From assembly GCF_002850745.1 (NCBI RefSeq), contig NZ_KZ559467.1, positions 679,952 through 743,951 of the forward strand: a DNA stretch of 64,000 nt, in the 5' to 3' direction. Position numbers and translations under genes: made by a program. Position 1 is the first letter of the stretch, and each line of letters starts with the position of its first letter. The stretch is from Nonomuraea indica (GTDB lineage Bacteria > Actinomycetota > Actinomycetes > Streptosporangiales > Streptosporangiaceae). Below are positions 28,240 through 36,518 of the stretch, piece after piece. Below the pieces are notes generated by a model, which was given only the letters and a program-made list of their open reading frames with translations, had not been told where the DNA came from and made no database searches.

Positions 28240-28962
28240 GTGGTGTCGGGTCTGCCAGGCCATGTGGCGTGCGTGATGGACGGCAACGGGCGCTGGGCCG
28301 AGCAGCGGTCACTGCCCCGCACGGCCGGGCACCGGGCCGCCGAGGCCGCGGTGATCGAGGTGATCGAGACGGCCTACGCGGTCGGCATCCCGTGGCTGAG
28401 CCTGTTCGCCTTCTCCACCGAGAACTGGCGGCGGCCCGGCGGCGAGGTCGGCTTCCTGATGCGGCTGGTCCAGCGGTCCGTCCGCAAGCACGCCATGTCG
28501 CTGCACGCGCGCGGCATCCGGTGCCGCTTCCTCGGCGACTCCGACGCCAGGATCCCCGCGTCCCTGGCCGGCGACATCGCCGACCTCGTGACGCTGACCC
28601 GGGCCAACACGCGGATGACGCTGACCGTGGCGTTCGACCACGGCGGGCGTCGTGACATCGTGAGCGCCGCCCGGTCGCTCATCCGTGACAAGGTGCCGGC
28701 CGAGCGGGTCACCGAGGAGACCTTCGCCCGCCACCTGCCCCATCCCGACACGCCCGATGTGGACCTGGTCATCCGCACCTCCGGCGAGCAGCGCATCTCC
28801 AACTTCATGCTGTGGCAGGTGGCCTACGCCGAATGGATGTTCCCCGAGGTGCTCTGGCCCGACTTCCGCGCGGCGCACCTGTGGGAGTGCCTGGACGCCT
28901 ACCGCCGGCGCGAGCGCCGGTTCGGCGACGTGCACCTGCCGACCACGACCCGAAAGGGCTGA
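28240..28962 (+). CDS. cis-Prenyltransferase (polyprenyl diphosphate synthase, UppS family)
   Basis: A 240-aa member of the UppS/cis-prenyltransferase family. It condenses isopentenyl diphosphate onto an allylic diphosphate with Z geometry. Motifs are MDGNGRWAEQR (catalytic Asp14), LFAFSTENWRRP, FDHGGRRDI and RTSGEQRISNFMLWQVAYAEW (start given: RTSGEQRISNFMLWQ). GTG at 28240 follows GCGGAGG by 7 nt. It is not next to recO/era as a housekeeping uppS would be, so it is probably a second, specialised copy. Its stop is one nt from the ATG of the PF09995 protein, so both are translated together. Chain length cannot be read from sequence. Confidence 0.9.
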   Translation: MVSGLPGHVACVMDGNGRWAEQRSLPRTAGHRAAEAAVIEVIETAYAVGIPWLSLFAFSTENWRRPGGEVGFLMRLVQRSVRKHAMSLHARGIRCRFLGDSDARIPASLAGDIADLVTLTRANTRMTLTVAFDHGGRRDIVSAARSLIRDKVPAERVTEETFARHLPHPDTPDVDLVIRTSGEQRISNFMLWQVAYAEWMFPEVLWPDFRAAHLWECLDAYRRRERRFGDVHLPTTTRKG

Positions 28963-28963
28963 G

Positions 28964-30397
28964 ATGACTCAGACGACCGACGCCCCCACGACCGTCCCGG
29001 CGGCGGCGGGGTTGCTGCGCCACTACGTGAGCCAGGCGCGGTGGGGCCTCGCGGCGACCCGGGCCAGCGTCCTGGAGGCCGCCCACCCGCAGATCGGCGC
29101 GGCGCTCATCGGCAACTCGACGTTCGTGGCCCGCCCGTGGCGGCGGCTGCGCAACACCCTGCTCAGCACGCGGCGACTGGTCGACGAGGACGAGGAGGTG
29201 CGCCTGCGCGAGGCGGCCCGGCTCAACAGGCTGCACGGGCGGATCTCCGGCACCGACGCCCACGGCCGCCCCTACGACGCGATGGACCCCGAGGCGCGCG
29301 CCTGGGTGATGGCGACCCTGTTCGAGTCGACGGTCACCATGTGCCGGCTGGGCGGCCGGCCCCTCGACACGCCCACGCAGGAACACCTGTACGACGAGTT
29401 CCGGGAGATGCTCGTCCTCATGGGCGACGACGGCACCGGCCTGCCCGCGACGCTTCACGAGTTCTGGCCGTACTACGACGAGACGATCAGCCGCCGCCTG
29501 GAGCTCAACGAGGCCGTCCACGCCGTCCTCCACCGGGTGTTCGCCGAGGTCCCCCCGCCGCCCCCGCTCCGCGACCACCCCACGGCGTGGGCCGCGATCC
29601 GGGCTCTGGCCGGGCCGCTGGCGGCCACGATCACCGTGGCGTCGCTGCCGGAGGCCTACCGTCGCCAGGCCCGCCTCACCACGCCGCCGGGCGCGCAGGC
29701 GCTGATGCACGGCGTCTACCTCGCGGCCGGGCTGGCGACTCACTGGCTGCCGGCCGCCTGGACGCAGGTCGGCGCGTTCATGGACGTCCTCGACCTCGAC
29801 GATGACGACGACGAAGGTCCGGCCTCGCGGCTGCTCGGGGCGCTCCTGCACCAGGCGAGCCGGGCCGGCGGCCTGCTGCAGCACCTCACCGCGGACACCC
29901 GGCAGCCCGCCGTGCCCGCTCGCAGATCCGCCGAGCGGTTCTTCACCGAGGTGCTGGACCAGACCGGCAACGGGCATCTCGAATGGCCCGACCTGGCGGC
30001 CATGGCCAGGGAGATCGCGACCCGCCTCGACATGGACGCCCAGACCGAGGCCCGGCTCTTCACCGCGTACGCCGACTGGTGGCGCGAGCTGCAGACCAGC
30101 CTCGACAGCGACGGCGACGGGCGGATCACCCGCGACGAGTACGCCACGGCGGCCACCACGCCGTCCGGGCCGGCGCTGATCAAGATCGCCGACGTGTTGT
30201 TCGACGCCACCGACACCGACGGCGACGAGGCGATCAGCGCGGGCGAGCACCAGAAGCTGTTCCGCACCGCGTTCGACCGCGAGCCGGCCGCCGGCGGCGA
30301 CGGGCTCTCCCGGGCGGCGTTCGTCCGGGAGTTCCTGACGTACATGGCGGGCCGCCACCCCTCCGCCGCCTACGACGGCCTCCTGTCCGAAGGCTGA
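28964..30397 (+). CDS. MpaB/rubber-oxygenase-family (PF09995, DUF2236) protein fused to EF-hand domain
   Basis: A 477-aa fusion. Residues 15-240 follow the DUF2236 pattern: EAAHPQIGAALIGNS, RPWRRLRNTL, NRLHGRISG with His91, GRPYDAMDPEARAWVMATL and FWPYY. In family members I recall, the last segment reads WVHATL; here Met116 replaces that His. Latex-clearing protein and MpaB-type haem oxygenases cleave isoprenoid chains in this family. An acidic stretch DLDDDDDE (277-284) precedes a calerythrin-like region with three EF-hand loops: DQTGNGHLEWPD (332-343), DSDGDGRITRDE (381-392), DTDGDEAISAGE (417-428). No signal peptide is visible. Coupling to a cis-prenyltransferase suggests action on its polyprenyl product, possibly controlled by calcium; this is inference. 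Confidence 0.8.
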   Translation: MTQTTDAPTTVPAAAGLLRHYVSQARWGLAATRASVLEAAHPQIGAALIGNSTFVARPWRRLRNTLLSTRRLVDEDEEVRLREAARLNRLHGRISGTDAHGRPYDAMDPEARAWVMATLFESTVTMCRLGGRPLDTPTQEHLYDEFREMLVLMGDDGTGLPATLHEFWPYYDETISRRLELNEAVHAVLHRVFAEVPPPPPLRDHPTAWAAIRALAGPLAATITVASLPEAYRRQARLTTPPGAQALMHGVYLAAGLATHWLPAAWTQVGAFMDVLDLDDDDDEGPASRLLGALLHQASRAGGLLQHLTADTRQPAVPARRSAERFFTEVLDQTGNGHLEWPDLAAMAREIATRLDMDAQTEARLFTAYADWWRELQTSLDSDGDGRITRDEYATAATTPSGPALIKIADVLFDATDTDGDEAISAGEHQKLFRTAFDREPAAGGDGLSRAAFVREFLTYMAGRHPSAAYDGLLSEG

Positions 30398-30401
30398 CGC
30401 C

Positions 30402-32189
30402 CTACCTGCCGGAGGCGAGGTCACGCATGCGGCGGACGGCGCGGGTGAGGACCGTACGGTCGCGGTCGCGGTCGCGGGACAGCCGGACCGCCTCGCGCCG
30501 CCACGACTCGGCCTTCTGCCGCCACCGGGCCGCGTCCCGCTCGCTCTTGCCCGCCTGCCTGCGCGCCTGGGCCAGCTCCGCGCGCAGCGCGTCGGCCCGC
30601 TCGCGCAGCCGGGCGATCTCCTTGCGGTGCTGCGCGGCCAGCCGTTCGGCCTCCGGCACCGGACGACGGCGCGGCGGGTAGACGGCGGGCCTGCGGGCGA
30701 ACCCCCACTCGGCACCGTCCAGCCACTCGACGCCGAACACCTCGTCCAGGACGTCGTCCAGCGGCTCACCCGGCTCCGCCACCAGCGCGGCGCGTGACAG
30801 GGCCGAGGTCCGTTCCAGGCGGGCCACCAGCACGCCCTCCTCCGTCTCGGCCAGCGCCAGGCACAGCACCCCGCCGTCGTCCTCCTCAAGGCGCGCGACC
30901 AGGCGCTCGACCGTGTCGGCACGCGGCACCCACCCGGGCGGCACCGTCAGCCGGAAGGGCGCCACGACACGCTCCGGCCCGCCCGGTCGCCGCGCCGGAC
31001 CGGCCGGCGGCGGCCCCACCCGATCGGCCGGACGCGCCGCCGGGCCGGCCGGCGGCGGCGCCGCCTGATCGGCCGGACGCGCCTCCGGGTCGGCCAGCCG
31101 CACCCGGGCGTCGTGCTCGAACGTGGCGTGCACGAGGCGCAGGTCCAGATCCGGGTCGCCCAGCGGCGAGCGGCGGCCGGCGCCGAGCGACGCCCACGGG
31201 CCCTCGACGGTGACCCGGACGTCCGGCAGGCTGCCGCCCAGCAGGCCGTCCACCGTGGCGCGCACGTCCTCGTACGCCCCCGCCCGCACCACGGCGTCCA
31301 CGTACGGCACCAGCCACTGCCGGCCGGGGTCCGTGCGCAGGTAGCGCCGGTACGGCACGCGGTCGGCGACGTACGGGTCGTTGTACCTCTTCAGCGCGGC
31401 CACGTCGCGCATGGCCGTGGGCAGCCCGAGATGCCAGGCCCGCGCCTGCGGGTCCGGCACGAACACCGCGCCCGCCTGCGTCAGCCGGTAGCCCAGCTCG
31501 GTGTCCTCGGCCAGCACCAGCGACGTGTCCAGCCCGCCGACGGAACGCAGCAGCGCCGCCGGGTAGGCGGCCGTCGCCCCCACGTGGATGCGGGTGGCCA
31601 GCGAGCTGGGCGCGGTGCGCAGCCCGTCGTGATCGTCGATGATCTTCTCGGCCCAGTCGTGGCGGTGCGGTGACAGCGGGAAGAGGCCGTCCTCCTCGCC
31701 GTCCCGCACGGCGGCGCGCACCCGTTCGGGTGACGGCAGGTGGTCGGCGACGGTGAAGTCGATCCAGCCGAGCGTCACCACGTACGGGGCGAGATGGTGC
31801 CAGCGCAGCTGGGCCTCGACGTGCTCGCGGTGCGGCACCATGTCGGCGTCCAGCACGAGGACGACCTCACCGGTCGCGGCCTCCAGACCCGCCTGCAGGG
31901 CCCAGGCCCGGCCCCAGCCGCCGGGCGGGCTGGAGATCAGCTTGGTCCCGTCGGGGACGGTCTCCGGCAGCCGCAGCGGGACCGTGCTGCCGTCGTCCAC
32001 GACGACCACGTCCATCAGCTCGGCCGGATAGCTCTGCGCCGACAGCGCCGCGAGGGTGAGGTCGAGGGTCCCCTGTCGGTCGTGGGCGGGGATGACGACC
32101 GTCACGGTCAGCGCCGGGTCCCAGCCGCCGAGCGGCGGTGGGGTGAGGACGCCGTAGTCCTGCCTGCGGATGCGGGGGACGCGGGTCAT
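30402..32189 (-). CDS. GT2-family glycosyltransferase with C-terminal coiled coil (type A paralogue)
   Basis: A 595-aa protein. Residues 5-250 form a GT2 domain: TVVIPAHDRQGTLDLTLAAL, VVVVDDGST, the metal-binding DADM (in VLVLDADMVPHREHVE), an acceptor-side EDTELGYRLTQAGAVF, and AWHLG. A middle domain (280-500) includes a Pro/Ala-rich repeat (PPPAGPAARPADR-type, twice). The last 70 residues are an Arg/Glu/Ala coiled coil. The ATG at 32189 overlaps the stop of the next gene upstream (ATGA). It is the last gene of a four-gene minus-strand operon starting at 36261. The sugar and acceptor are unknown. Confidence 0.85.
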   Translation of the reverse strand: MTRVPRIRRQDYGVLTPPPLGGWDPALTVTVVIPAHDRQGTLDLTLAALSAQSYPAELMDVVVVDDGSTVPLRLPETVPDGTKLISSPPGGWGRAWALQAGLEAATGEVVLVLDADMVPHREHVEAQLRWHHLAPYVVTLGWIDFTVADHLPSPERVRAAVRDGEEDGLFPLSPHRHDWAEKIIDDHDGLRTAPSSLATRIHVGATAAYPAALLRSVGGLDTSLVLAEDTELGYRLTQAGAVFVPDPQARAWHLGLPTAMRDVAALKRYNDPYVADRVPYRRYLRTDPGRQWLVPYVDAVVRAGAYEDVRATVDGLLGGSLPDVRVTVEGPWASLGAGRRSPLGDPDLDLRLVHATFEHDARVRLADPEARPADQAAPPPAGPAARPADRVGPPPAGPARRPGGPERVVAPFRLTVPPGWVPRADTVERLVARLEEDDGGVLCLALAETEEGVLVARLERTSALSRAALVAEPGEPLDDVLDEVFGVEWLDGAEWGFARRPAVYPPRRRPVPEAERLAAQHRKEIARLRERADALRAELAQARRQAGKSERDAARWRQKAESWRREAVRLSRDRDRDRTVLTRAVRRMRDLASGR

Positions 32190-34267
32190 GGCGCGCTGCT
32201 CCGGTCGAGCTCCATCAGGGCGCTGGGCCGGAAGCCGCGCCACTGCCGCCTGTTGCGCTGCAGGAACGTGCCGATCGGCTCCTGCCACGTGTGGTCGGCC
32301 GCCGGGCCGCGGCGCAGGATGTAGCCGAGGCCGTGGGTGCGGTAGATCTGGCCGCCCGCCGCCTGCAGCGCCTCCTGGAACTGGGTGTCCACCGAGCGGC
32401 GCAGCGGCCGGAAGCCGCCAACCGCCTGGAAGGCCGAGCGTTCGACGAGGATCGTGCCGCCCGCGACGAAGCTGGTGATCTGCTCGGTGACCTGCCTGCG
32501 GTGCACGGTGACGTCGATCGAGGCGAGGTAGACGAACTCCGGCACGGTCCCCACCACCTGCGCCCCCGAGTAGGAGTGGGCCAGCAGCAGATCCGCCAGG
32601 AAGTCGGGGCCATACCAGTCGTCGTCGTCCATCTTCAGCAGGAACGATCCCGACGCCCGGGCGGCGGCGTGGTTGAGCACCTCGCCGAAGATCTCCTCCC
32701 GGCCGGCCTCGTACACGGTCAGCGGGCGGTCGAACGCGGCGATCGCCGCCGCCACCTCGGGATGGTCCCGGGGCACGTCGTGCAGGGCCAGCACGACTTC
32801 GAGCTGTGCGCCGCGCTGCCTGGCCGCCTGGTCGAGGGCGAACCCCACCATGGCGGGTCGGCGGGTGGCGAGGAGCACGGACGTCAGCGGGGCGGCCGGG
32901 GCGGGCGCGCCGAGCTGCTCCCAGCGGGCGGCCACCCCGTGCGTGCGCAGCGCCTCGCGGCGCAGCCGGATGCTGTGCTCCTCGCGCCGCAGGTCGTCGG
33001 CCAGGTCGGGGCGGCTCGTCAGCAGCGCGATCAGCTCCTCGCCGAGGCCGTGCGCCCAGCGCGGCACCGACTCGCAGACCAGCGGCACCCCGGCGGCAGC
33101 GAGGCCGGCGAGCACCCGGACGGCGGCGATCGGCCCGCTGTGGGCGTGCCGCCAGTCGACCTCGACCCCGCGAACCTGCCTGAGCCGGGCCACGTCGGCG
33201 TCCGTCACCCCGCCCGACTCGGCGAACGTCGTCACCGCCGTCCCGTCGAGCACCACCGCCCAGCGCCCGTCGCGCTCGGCCAGCGCCGCCATGCCGCGCG
33301 ACGGCGTGGTGACGAAGCCCTGCGGGTTGACCAACCGCTCGTCCACCGGCGGGATCATCGACGGCTCGCCGAGCACGTCAGGATCGGCGAGCGGCAGGTC
33401 CGCGCCGCCGGGCCGGCCCAGCGACTCCCAGGTGGCGGCCCGGTGGGCCGGCCGCTCGACGGGTGTCTGCGCGCCCTCCCAGTCCGCCGTGGTCACGAGG
33501 GCGGGCGCGTCGCCGGCCCGCGGCCCCTCGCGCCCGGCGTCGGGCGCGGGGTCGAGGACGGCCGGGTCGCGGAACGTCCGCAGCACCACGTCGCCGCCCG
33601 GCGCGCCGACTCTCTCCGGCACCGGCCCGGACACCTCGGCGGGCGTGGCGTTGGGGTCGCCGGGCCGCCAGTCCGCGGCGCCGACGCCGGCGATCGCGGC
33701 GGCGGGCGCGGCGATCACGTCGAGGCGGTGGCCGACGAAGGCGCGGGCCGTCGCGGCCACGGTACGGCCGGCGGGCACCGGCGCCGAGAACCTGGCGTCC
33801 ACCACCCACACCCGATCCTTGGGCCGGTGCACCCGCAGGTCGGACAGTGCCCGCCACCGGTGCGCGGGGGTGGGCGTGGGCACCGGCGCCGGGTGCGCGG
33901 CCGGTGTGTCGAGCACGGCCACGACCACGCGCGCCGCCTCGGGCAGCAGCTTGTGCAGGGTGGCGGCCCGCCTCAGATCGGCCGGGGTGCGGGCGAGGAC
34001 CAGCACCTCCCGCACCTGCTCCGTGGCGGACGGTGGCTCCAGCAGGTCACGGTCCAGGTCCACCGGCAGGGGAGCGCCCGCCGCGCCCCCGCGGCCCGCC
34101 GTCTCGGCACGGCCTGCCGCGCCCGCTTGTCCTGCCGCGCCGGCCTGGCCCGTGCCGGTTCCGTGGTCCCCGGCGTCCGTCCGGCGCAGAGCCGGGACGG
34201 TGGCCGGGTCGATCCCGGCGAGGTAGACGCGGGCCGAAGGCAGCTCCGCCAGCAGCTCGCCGATCAA
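32186..34267 (-). CDS. Two-part glycosyltransferase-like protein with C-terminal GT2 domain (type B paralogue)
   Basis: I place the start at a TTG (34267) whose last two bases begin the upstream stop (TTGA, 34264-34267), giving 693 residues; the frame runs open to 35701 but that is a shadow of the upstream gene. The N-terminal part (1-330) has Ala/Gly-rich linkers and no clear family. Residues about 330-470 share NPQGF, RGVEVDW, AAAGVPL and DLRREEHSIRLRR with the 36519 protein. Residues 480-690 are GT2-like: VLLATRRPAMVGFALDQA, KMDDDDWYGPDFLADLL (acidic metal site), FVAGGTILVERSAF and THGLGYILRR. The stop overlaps the next gene. The start codon is uncertain. Confidence 0.75.
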   Translation of the reverse strand: MIGELLAELPSARVYLAGIDPATVPALRRTDAGDHGTGTGQAGAAGQAGAAGRAETAGRGGAAGAPLPVDLDRDLLEPPSATEQVREVLVLARTPADLRRAATLHKLLPEAARVVVAVLDTPAAHPAPVPTPTPAHRWRALSDLRVHRPKDRVWVVDARFSAPVPAGRTVAATARAFVGHRLDVIAAPAAAIAGVGAADWRPGDPNATPAEVSGPVPERVGAPGGDVVLRTFRDPAVLDPAPDAGREGPRAGDAPALVTTADWEGAQTPVERPAHRAATWESLGRPGGADLPLADPDVLGEPSMIPPVDERLVNPQGFVTTPSRGMAALAERDGRWAVVLDGTAVTTFAESGGVTDADVARLRQVRGVEVDWRHAHSGPIAAVRVLAGLAAAGVPLVCESVPRWAHGLGEELIALLTSRPDLADDLRREEHSIRLRREALRTHGVAARWEQLGAPAPAAPLTSVLLATRRPAMVGFALDQAARQRGAQLEVVLALHDVPRDHPEVAAAIAAFDRPLTVYEAGREEIFGEVLNHAAARASGSFLLKMDDDDWYGPDFLADLLLAHSYSGAQVVGTVPEFVYLASIDVTVHRRQVTEQITSFVAGGTILVERSAFQAVGGFRPLRRSVDTQFQEALQAAGGQIYRTHGLGYILRRGPAADHTWQEPIGTFLQRNRRQWRGFRPSALMELDRSSAP

Positions 34268-35757
34268 CCGGCGCTCCGCAGGTGCCTGATGAGGGAGCTG
34301 AACCGTCCGGTCCCGGCTTCGTCCCGCGACTCCGCCGACAGCCGCGCCACCTCCGCCGACAGCCGTTCGACCGTGCCGCGCAGTTCCTTGACCTCCTCCA
34401 GCCGCCGCGCCGCCAGCGCGCGCCACTTGGCCGCGTCGCCGGTGGGCGGCTCCGCCTCGGCCACGGGGACGATGCCGTACTCGGCCCCGCCGACCCACAG
34501 CGAGCCGAACATCTCGTCCACCAGGTCGTCCGGGTCGCCGTGGAAGAACGCGGCGCGGGAGAACGCCGCGGTCCGCTCGAACCTGGCCGCCACCACCCCG
34601 TCGGCGGTCTCGGCCAGGACGACGCAGACCAGGCCCAGCCCGTCGGCGTCGGCCAGCCGTACCAGCCGGGACACCGTGTCGGGGCCCGGCGCCCAGCCGG
34701 GAGGCAGCGACAGCAGGAACGGCGACGGGGCGGCGGAGAGCGGCTCGGCCGCGGCGAACGCGACGCGCGGCTCGTACCGGTAGAGGTTGCGGAGCAGGCG
34801 CAGGTCCAGCAGCGGCTCGTCGAGGCTGGCGCGGCGCCCGTCCGTGAGGCGGTCCCAGGGCCCGACGACGGTGACGGCCGTGTCGCTCACGGTGCCGGCC
34901 AGCACCGCGTCCACGGCGGTGCGCGTCTCCTCGTAGGTGGTGCCCGGCACGACCACCCGCACGTACGGCACCCGCCAATGGCGGCTCGGATGGGTGCGCA
35001 GCCAGCGCAGGTCGGGGATGAGGTCGCCGAGGTAGGACCAGTTGTGCCGGTGCACCTCCTTCTCCCGGCGCATGACCGTGGACGGGCCGACGTGCCGGCC
35101 GCGAGCCTGCGGATCGGGGATGAACACCGCGCCGGCCTGCGCCAGGCGGTAGCCCAGCTCGGTGTCCTCGGCCATGTTCAGCTCCACGTCCACGCCGCCC
35201 GCCGCGTGCAGCAGGTCGGCGCGGACGGACGAGGAGGCGCCGGTGTGCAGCAGGTACGCGGTGGAACCGGCGTCCCTGAGCATCCGGGTGGACTCCAGGG
35301 TCCTGCGCGTGTAGGGGGACTGGACGCCCTCCTCGTCCGGCGCGTCGACGAACCGGGTGTCGCCGATCACCACGGCGTGGTCGATGAGGTGGTGCCAGCG
35401 CATGTGCGCCTCGAGGTGGTCCTCGGCGAGGATCATGTCGGCGTCGAGCCAGTGGATCACGTCGCCGGTCGCGGCGAGCCGGCCGGCCTCCCGGGCCGCG
35501 CCCCGGCCCCAGCCGTCGCGCACCCGCACGACGCGGGCGCCGGGCAGCTCGATGGGCGGGTCGCTGCCGTCGTCGGCGACGACCACCTCGGTCAGCTCGG
35601 CGGGGTAGGTCTGCCGGGCCAGCGCGGCGACCGTCCGCTCCAGCTCTCCACGGCAGTCGCGGGCGGGGATGACGACCGAGACCGTCAGGGCGGGCCGCCA
35701 CGTCCCGATGGGCGGGGGAGCGAGGACGCCGTAGTCGTTGTGCCTGACGCGGGTCAT
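34264..35757 (-). CDS. GT2-family glycosyltransferase with C-terminal coiled coil (type A paralogue)
   Basis: A 497-aa paralogue of the 30402 gene. GT2 domain: VSVVIPARDCRGELERTVAAL, VVVADDGSD, WLDADMILAEDHLEAHMRWHH (DADM is the metal motif), MAEDTELGYRLAQAGAVFIPDPQAR. A middle beta-rich domain follows (VTVVGPWDRL ... LSLPPGWAPGPDTVSRLV), then a short coiled coil with repeated Leu-Ser-Ala-Glu (WRALAARRLEEVKELRG). Both type A genes share the N-terminal NDYGVL.PPP-type start. The ATG at 35757 has no strong Shine-Dalgarno; the upstream membrane-protein gene ends 66 nt before it. Confidence 0.87.
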   Translation of the reverse strand: MTRVRHNDYGVLAPPPIGTWRPALTVSVVIPARDCRGELERTVAALARQTYPAELTEVVVADDGSDPPIELPGARVVRVRDGWGRGAAREAGRLAATGDVIHWLDADMILAEDHLEAHMRWHHLIDHAVVIGDTRFVDAPDEEGVQSPYTRRTLESTRMLRDAGSTAYLLHTGASSSVRADLLHAAGGVDVELNMAEDTELGYRLAQAGAVFIPDPQARGRHVGPSTVMRREKEVHRHNWSYLGDLIPDLRWLRTHPSRHWRVPYVRVVVPGTTYEETRTAVDAVLAGTVSDTAVTVVGPWDRLTDGRRASLDEPLLDLRLLRNLYRYEPRVAFAAAEPLSAAPSPFLLSLPPGWAPGPDTVSRLVRLADADGLGLVCVVLAETADGVVAARFERTAAFSRAAFFHGDPDDLVDEMFGSLWVGGAEYGIVPVAEAEPPTGDAAKWRALAARRLEEVKELRGTVERLSAEVARLSAESRDEAGTGRFSSLIRHLRSAG

Positions 35758-35823
35758 GCCCGTCCCTCGCCGCGTGCCGGGTGGGGCCGGTTCACCGCCC
35801 GGTCGCCGTGGGTCCGCGCCACG

Positions 35824-36261
35824 TCAGACCCGGCCCTCGGCCAGCGCGCGGACCTCCGCGCGCAGCTCGTCCAGCTCGCGGGCGCGCACCATGGCGTTGA
35901 CGCGGTCCTCCCCGAGGGAGGCGAGGATCGCGGCGAGGTCCTCGTCGCGGCGCGCGCCCGTCGCCTCGACCGCCGCCGCCACGCGGTCCAGCTTCGCGTC
36001 GATGCGCTTGAGCGCCGTCGCGGTCCTGGCCAGCTCGCTCTCGTGCTTCTTGACCCGCTGGTCGATGCGCTGGGCCTTGCCGTCCAGGCGGCGCACGCTC
36101 ATCAGCAGCACGGCGAGGACGGCCAGGGCGGCGGCGAACGCCGCCGTGACGGCCGCCGCGCCCAGCGCCACCAGGTCGCCGAGGACGAGCGCCGTGAGCA
36201 CCACGACCACCAGAACTCCGAGGAATGCGGCGATCATCGCCAGTTTGCGCGGCGAGAGCAT
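35824..36261 (-). CDS. Small membrane protein with coiled-coil tail, 145 aa
   Basis: The first gene of the minus-strand glycosyltransferase operon. Two hydrophobic helices occupy residues 6-28 and 32-55; the rest (60-145) is a charged helical coiled coil (RRLDGKAQRIDQRVKKHE, then ELARTATALKRIDAKLD...). No family is recognised. With coiled coils also present on several of the glycosyltransferases, it could act as a membrane scaffold holding them together. That role is inference from composition and operon position. The start ATG at 36261 is preceded by GGAAAGG (6 nt away). Confidence 0.75.
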   Translation of the reverse strand: MLSPRKLAMIAAFLGVLVVVVLTALVLGDLVALGAAAVTAAFAAALAVLAVLLMSVRRLDGKAQRIDQRVKKHESELARTATALKRIDAKLDRVAAAVEATGARRDEDLAAILASLGEDRVNAMVRARELDELRAEVRALAEGRV

Positions 36262-36308
36262 CCGCGTGCACCTTTCCTAACGATCACTAAACGGGCATCA
36301 ACGGTAAT

Positions 36309-36367
36309 TTGACAGCTTAATCAACTTAAACCACTACAGTGCCATAAGATCCTCAGTGGTTACTGAG
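36309..36367. promoter_or_regulatory. AT-rich divergent promoter region with two overlapping inverted repeats
   Basis: TTGACA at 36309-36314 is a perfect -35 hexamer for plus-strand transcription, with possible -10 sequences around 36335-36350. AACCACT (36329-36335) is mirrored by AGTGGTT (36355-36361) with a 19-nt spacer, and CTCAGT (36352-36357) by ACTGAG (36362-36367) with a 4-nt loop. These sit between the two oppositely directed glycosyltransferase operons and are by far the most AT-rich bases of the region, so they are probably the shared control region. Confidence 0.55.
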
Positions 36368-36399
36368 AATGATCGCCGGACTACCTGCGGGGCGTCCCC

Positions 36400-36469
36400 G
36401 CCGAACAGGCACGGCCGAACGAGCGCGGTCGGACGGGCACGGTCGGACGGGCATGATCGGACGGGCGTA
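36400..36469. repeat. Five tandem 14-nt repeats in the leader of the plus-strand glycosyltransferase operon
   Basis: Units at 36400, 36414, 36428, 36442 and 36456 follow the consensus GTCGGACGGGCACG; units 3 and 4 differ by one base, and units 1 and 2 read GCCGAAC at their start. The array lies between the AT-rich promoter region and the ATG at 36519, so it would be transcribed in the 5' leader. It is not CRISPR: there are no spacers. A slippage-prone spacer or protein-binding array is possible. Confidence 0.8.
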
Positions 36470-36518
36470 AGGTAGGCGCCGACTGAGTCGCCCAGCCCGG
36501 TCGAGGAGCATCCCACGC

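Noticed and set aside
36400..36469. Possible CRISPR array
   Set aside because: The units are only 14 nt, directly adjacent without spacers, and no cas gene is present.
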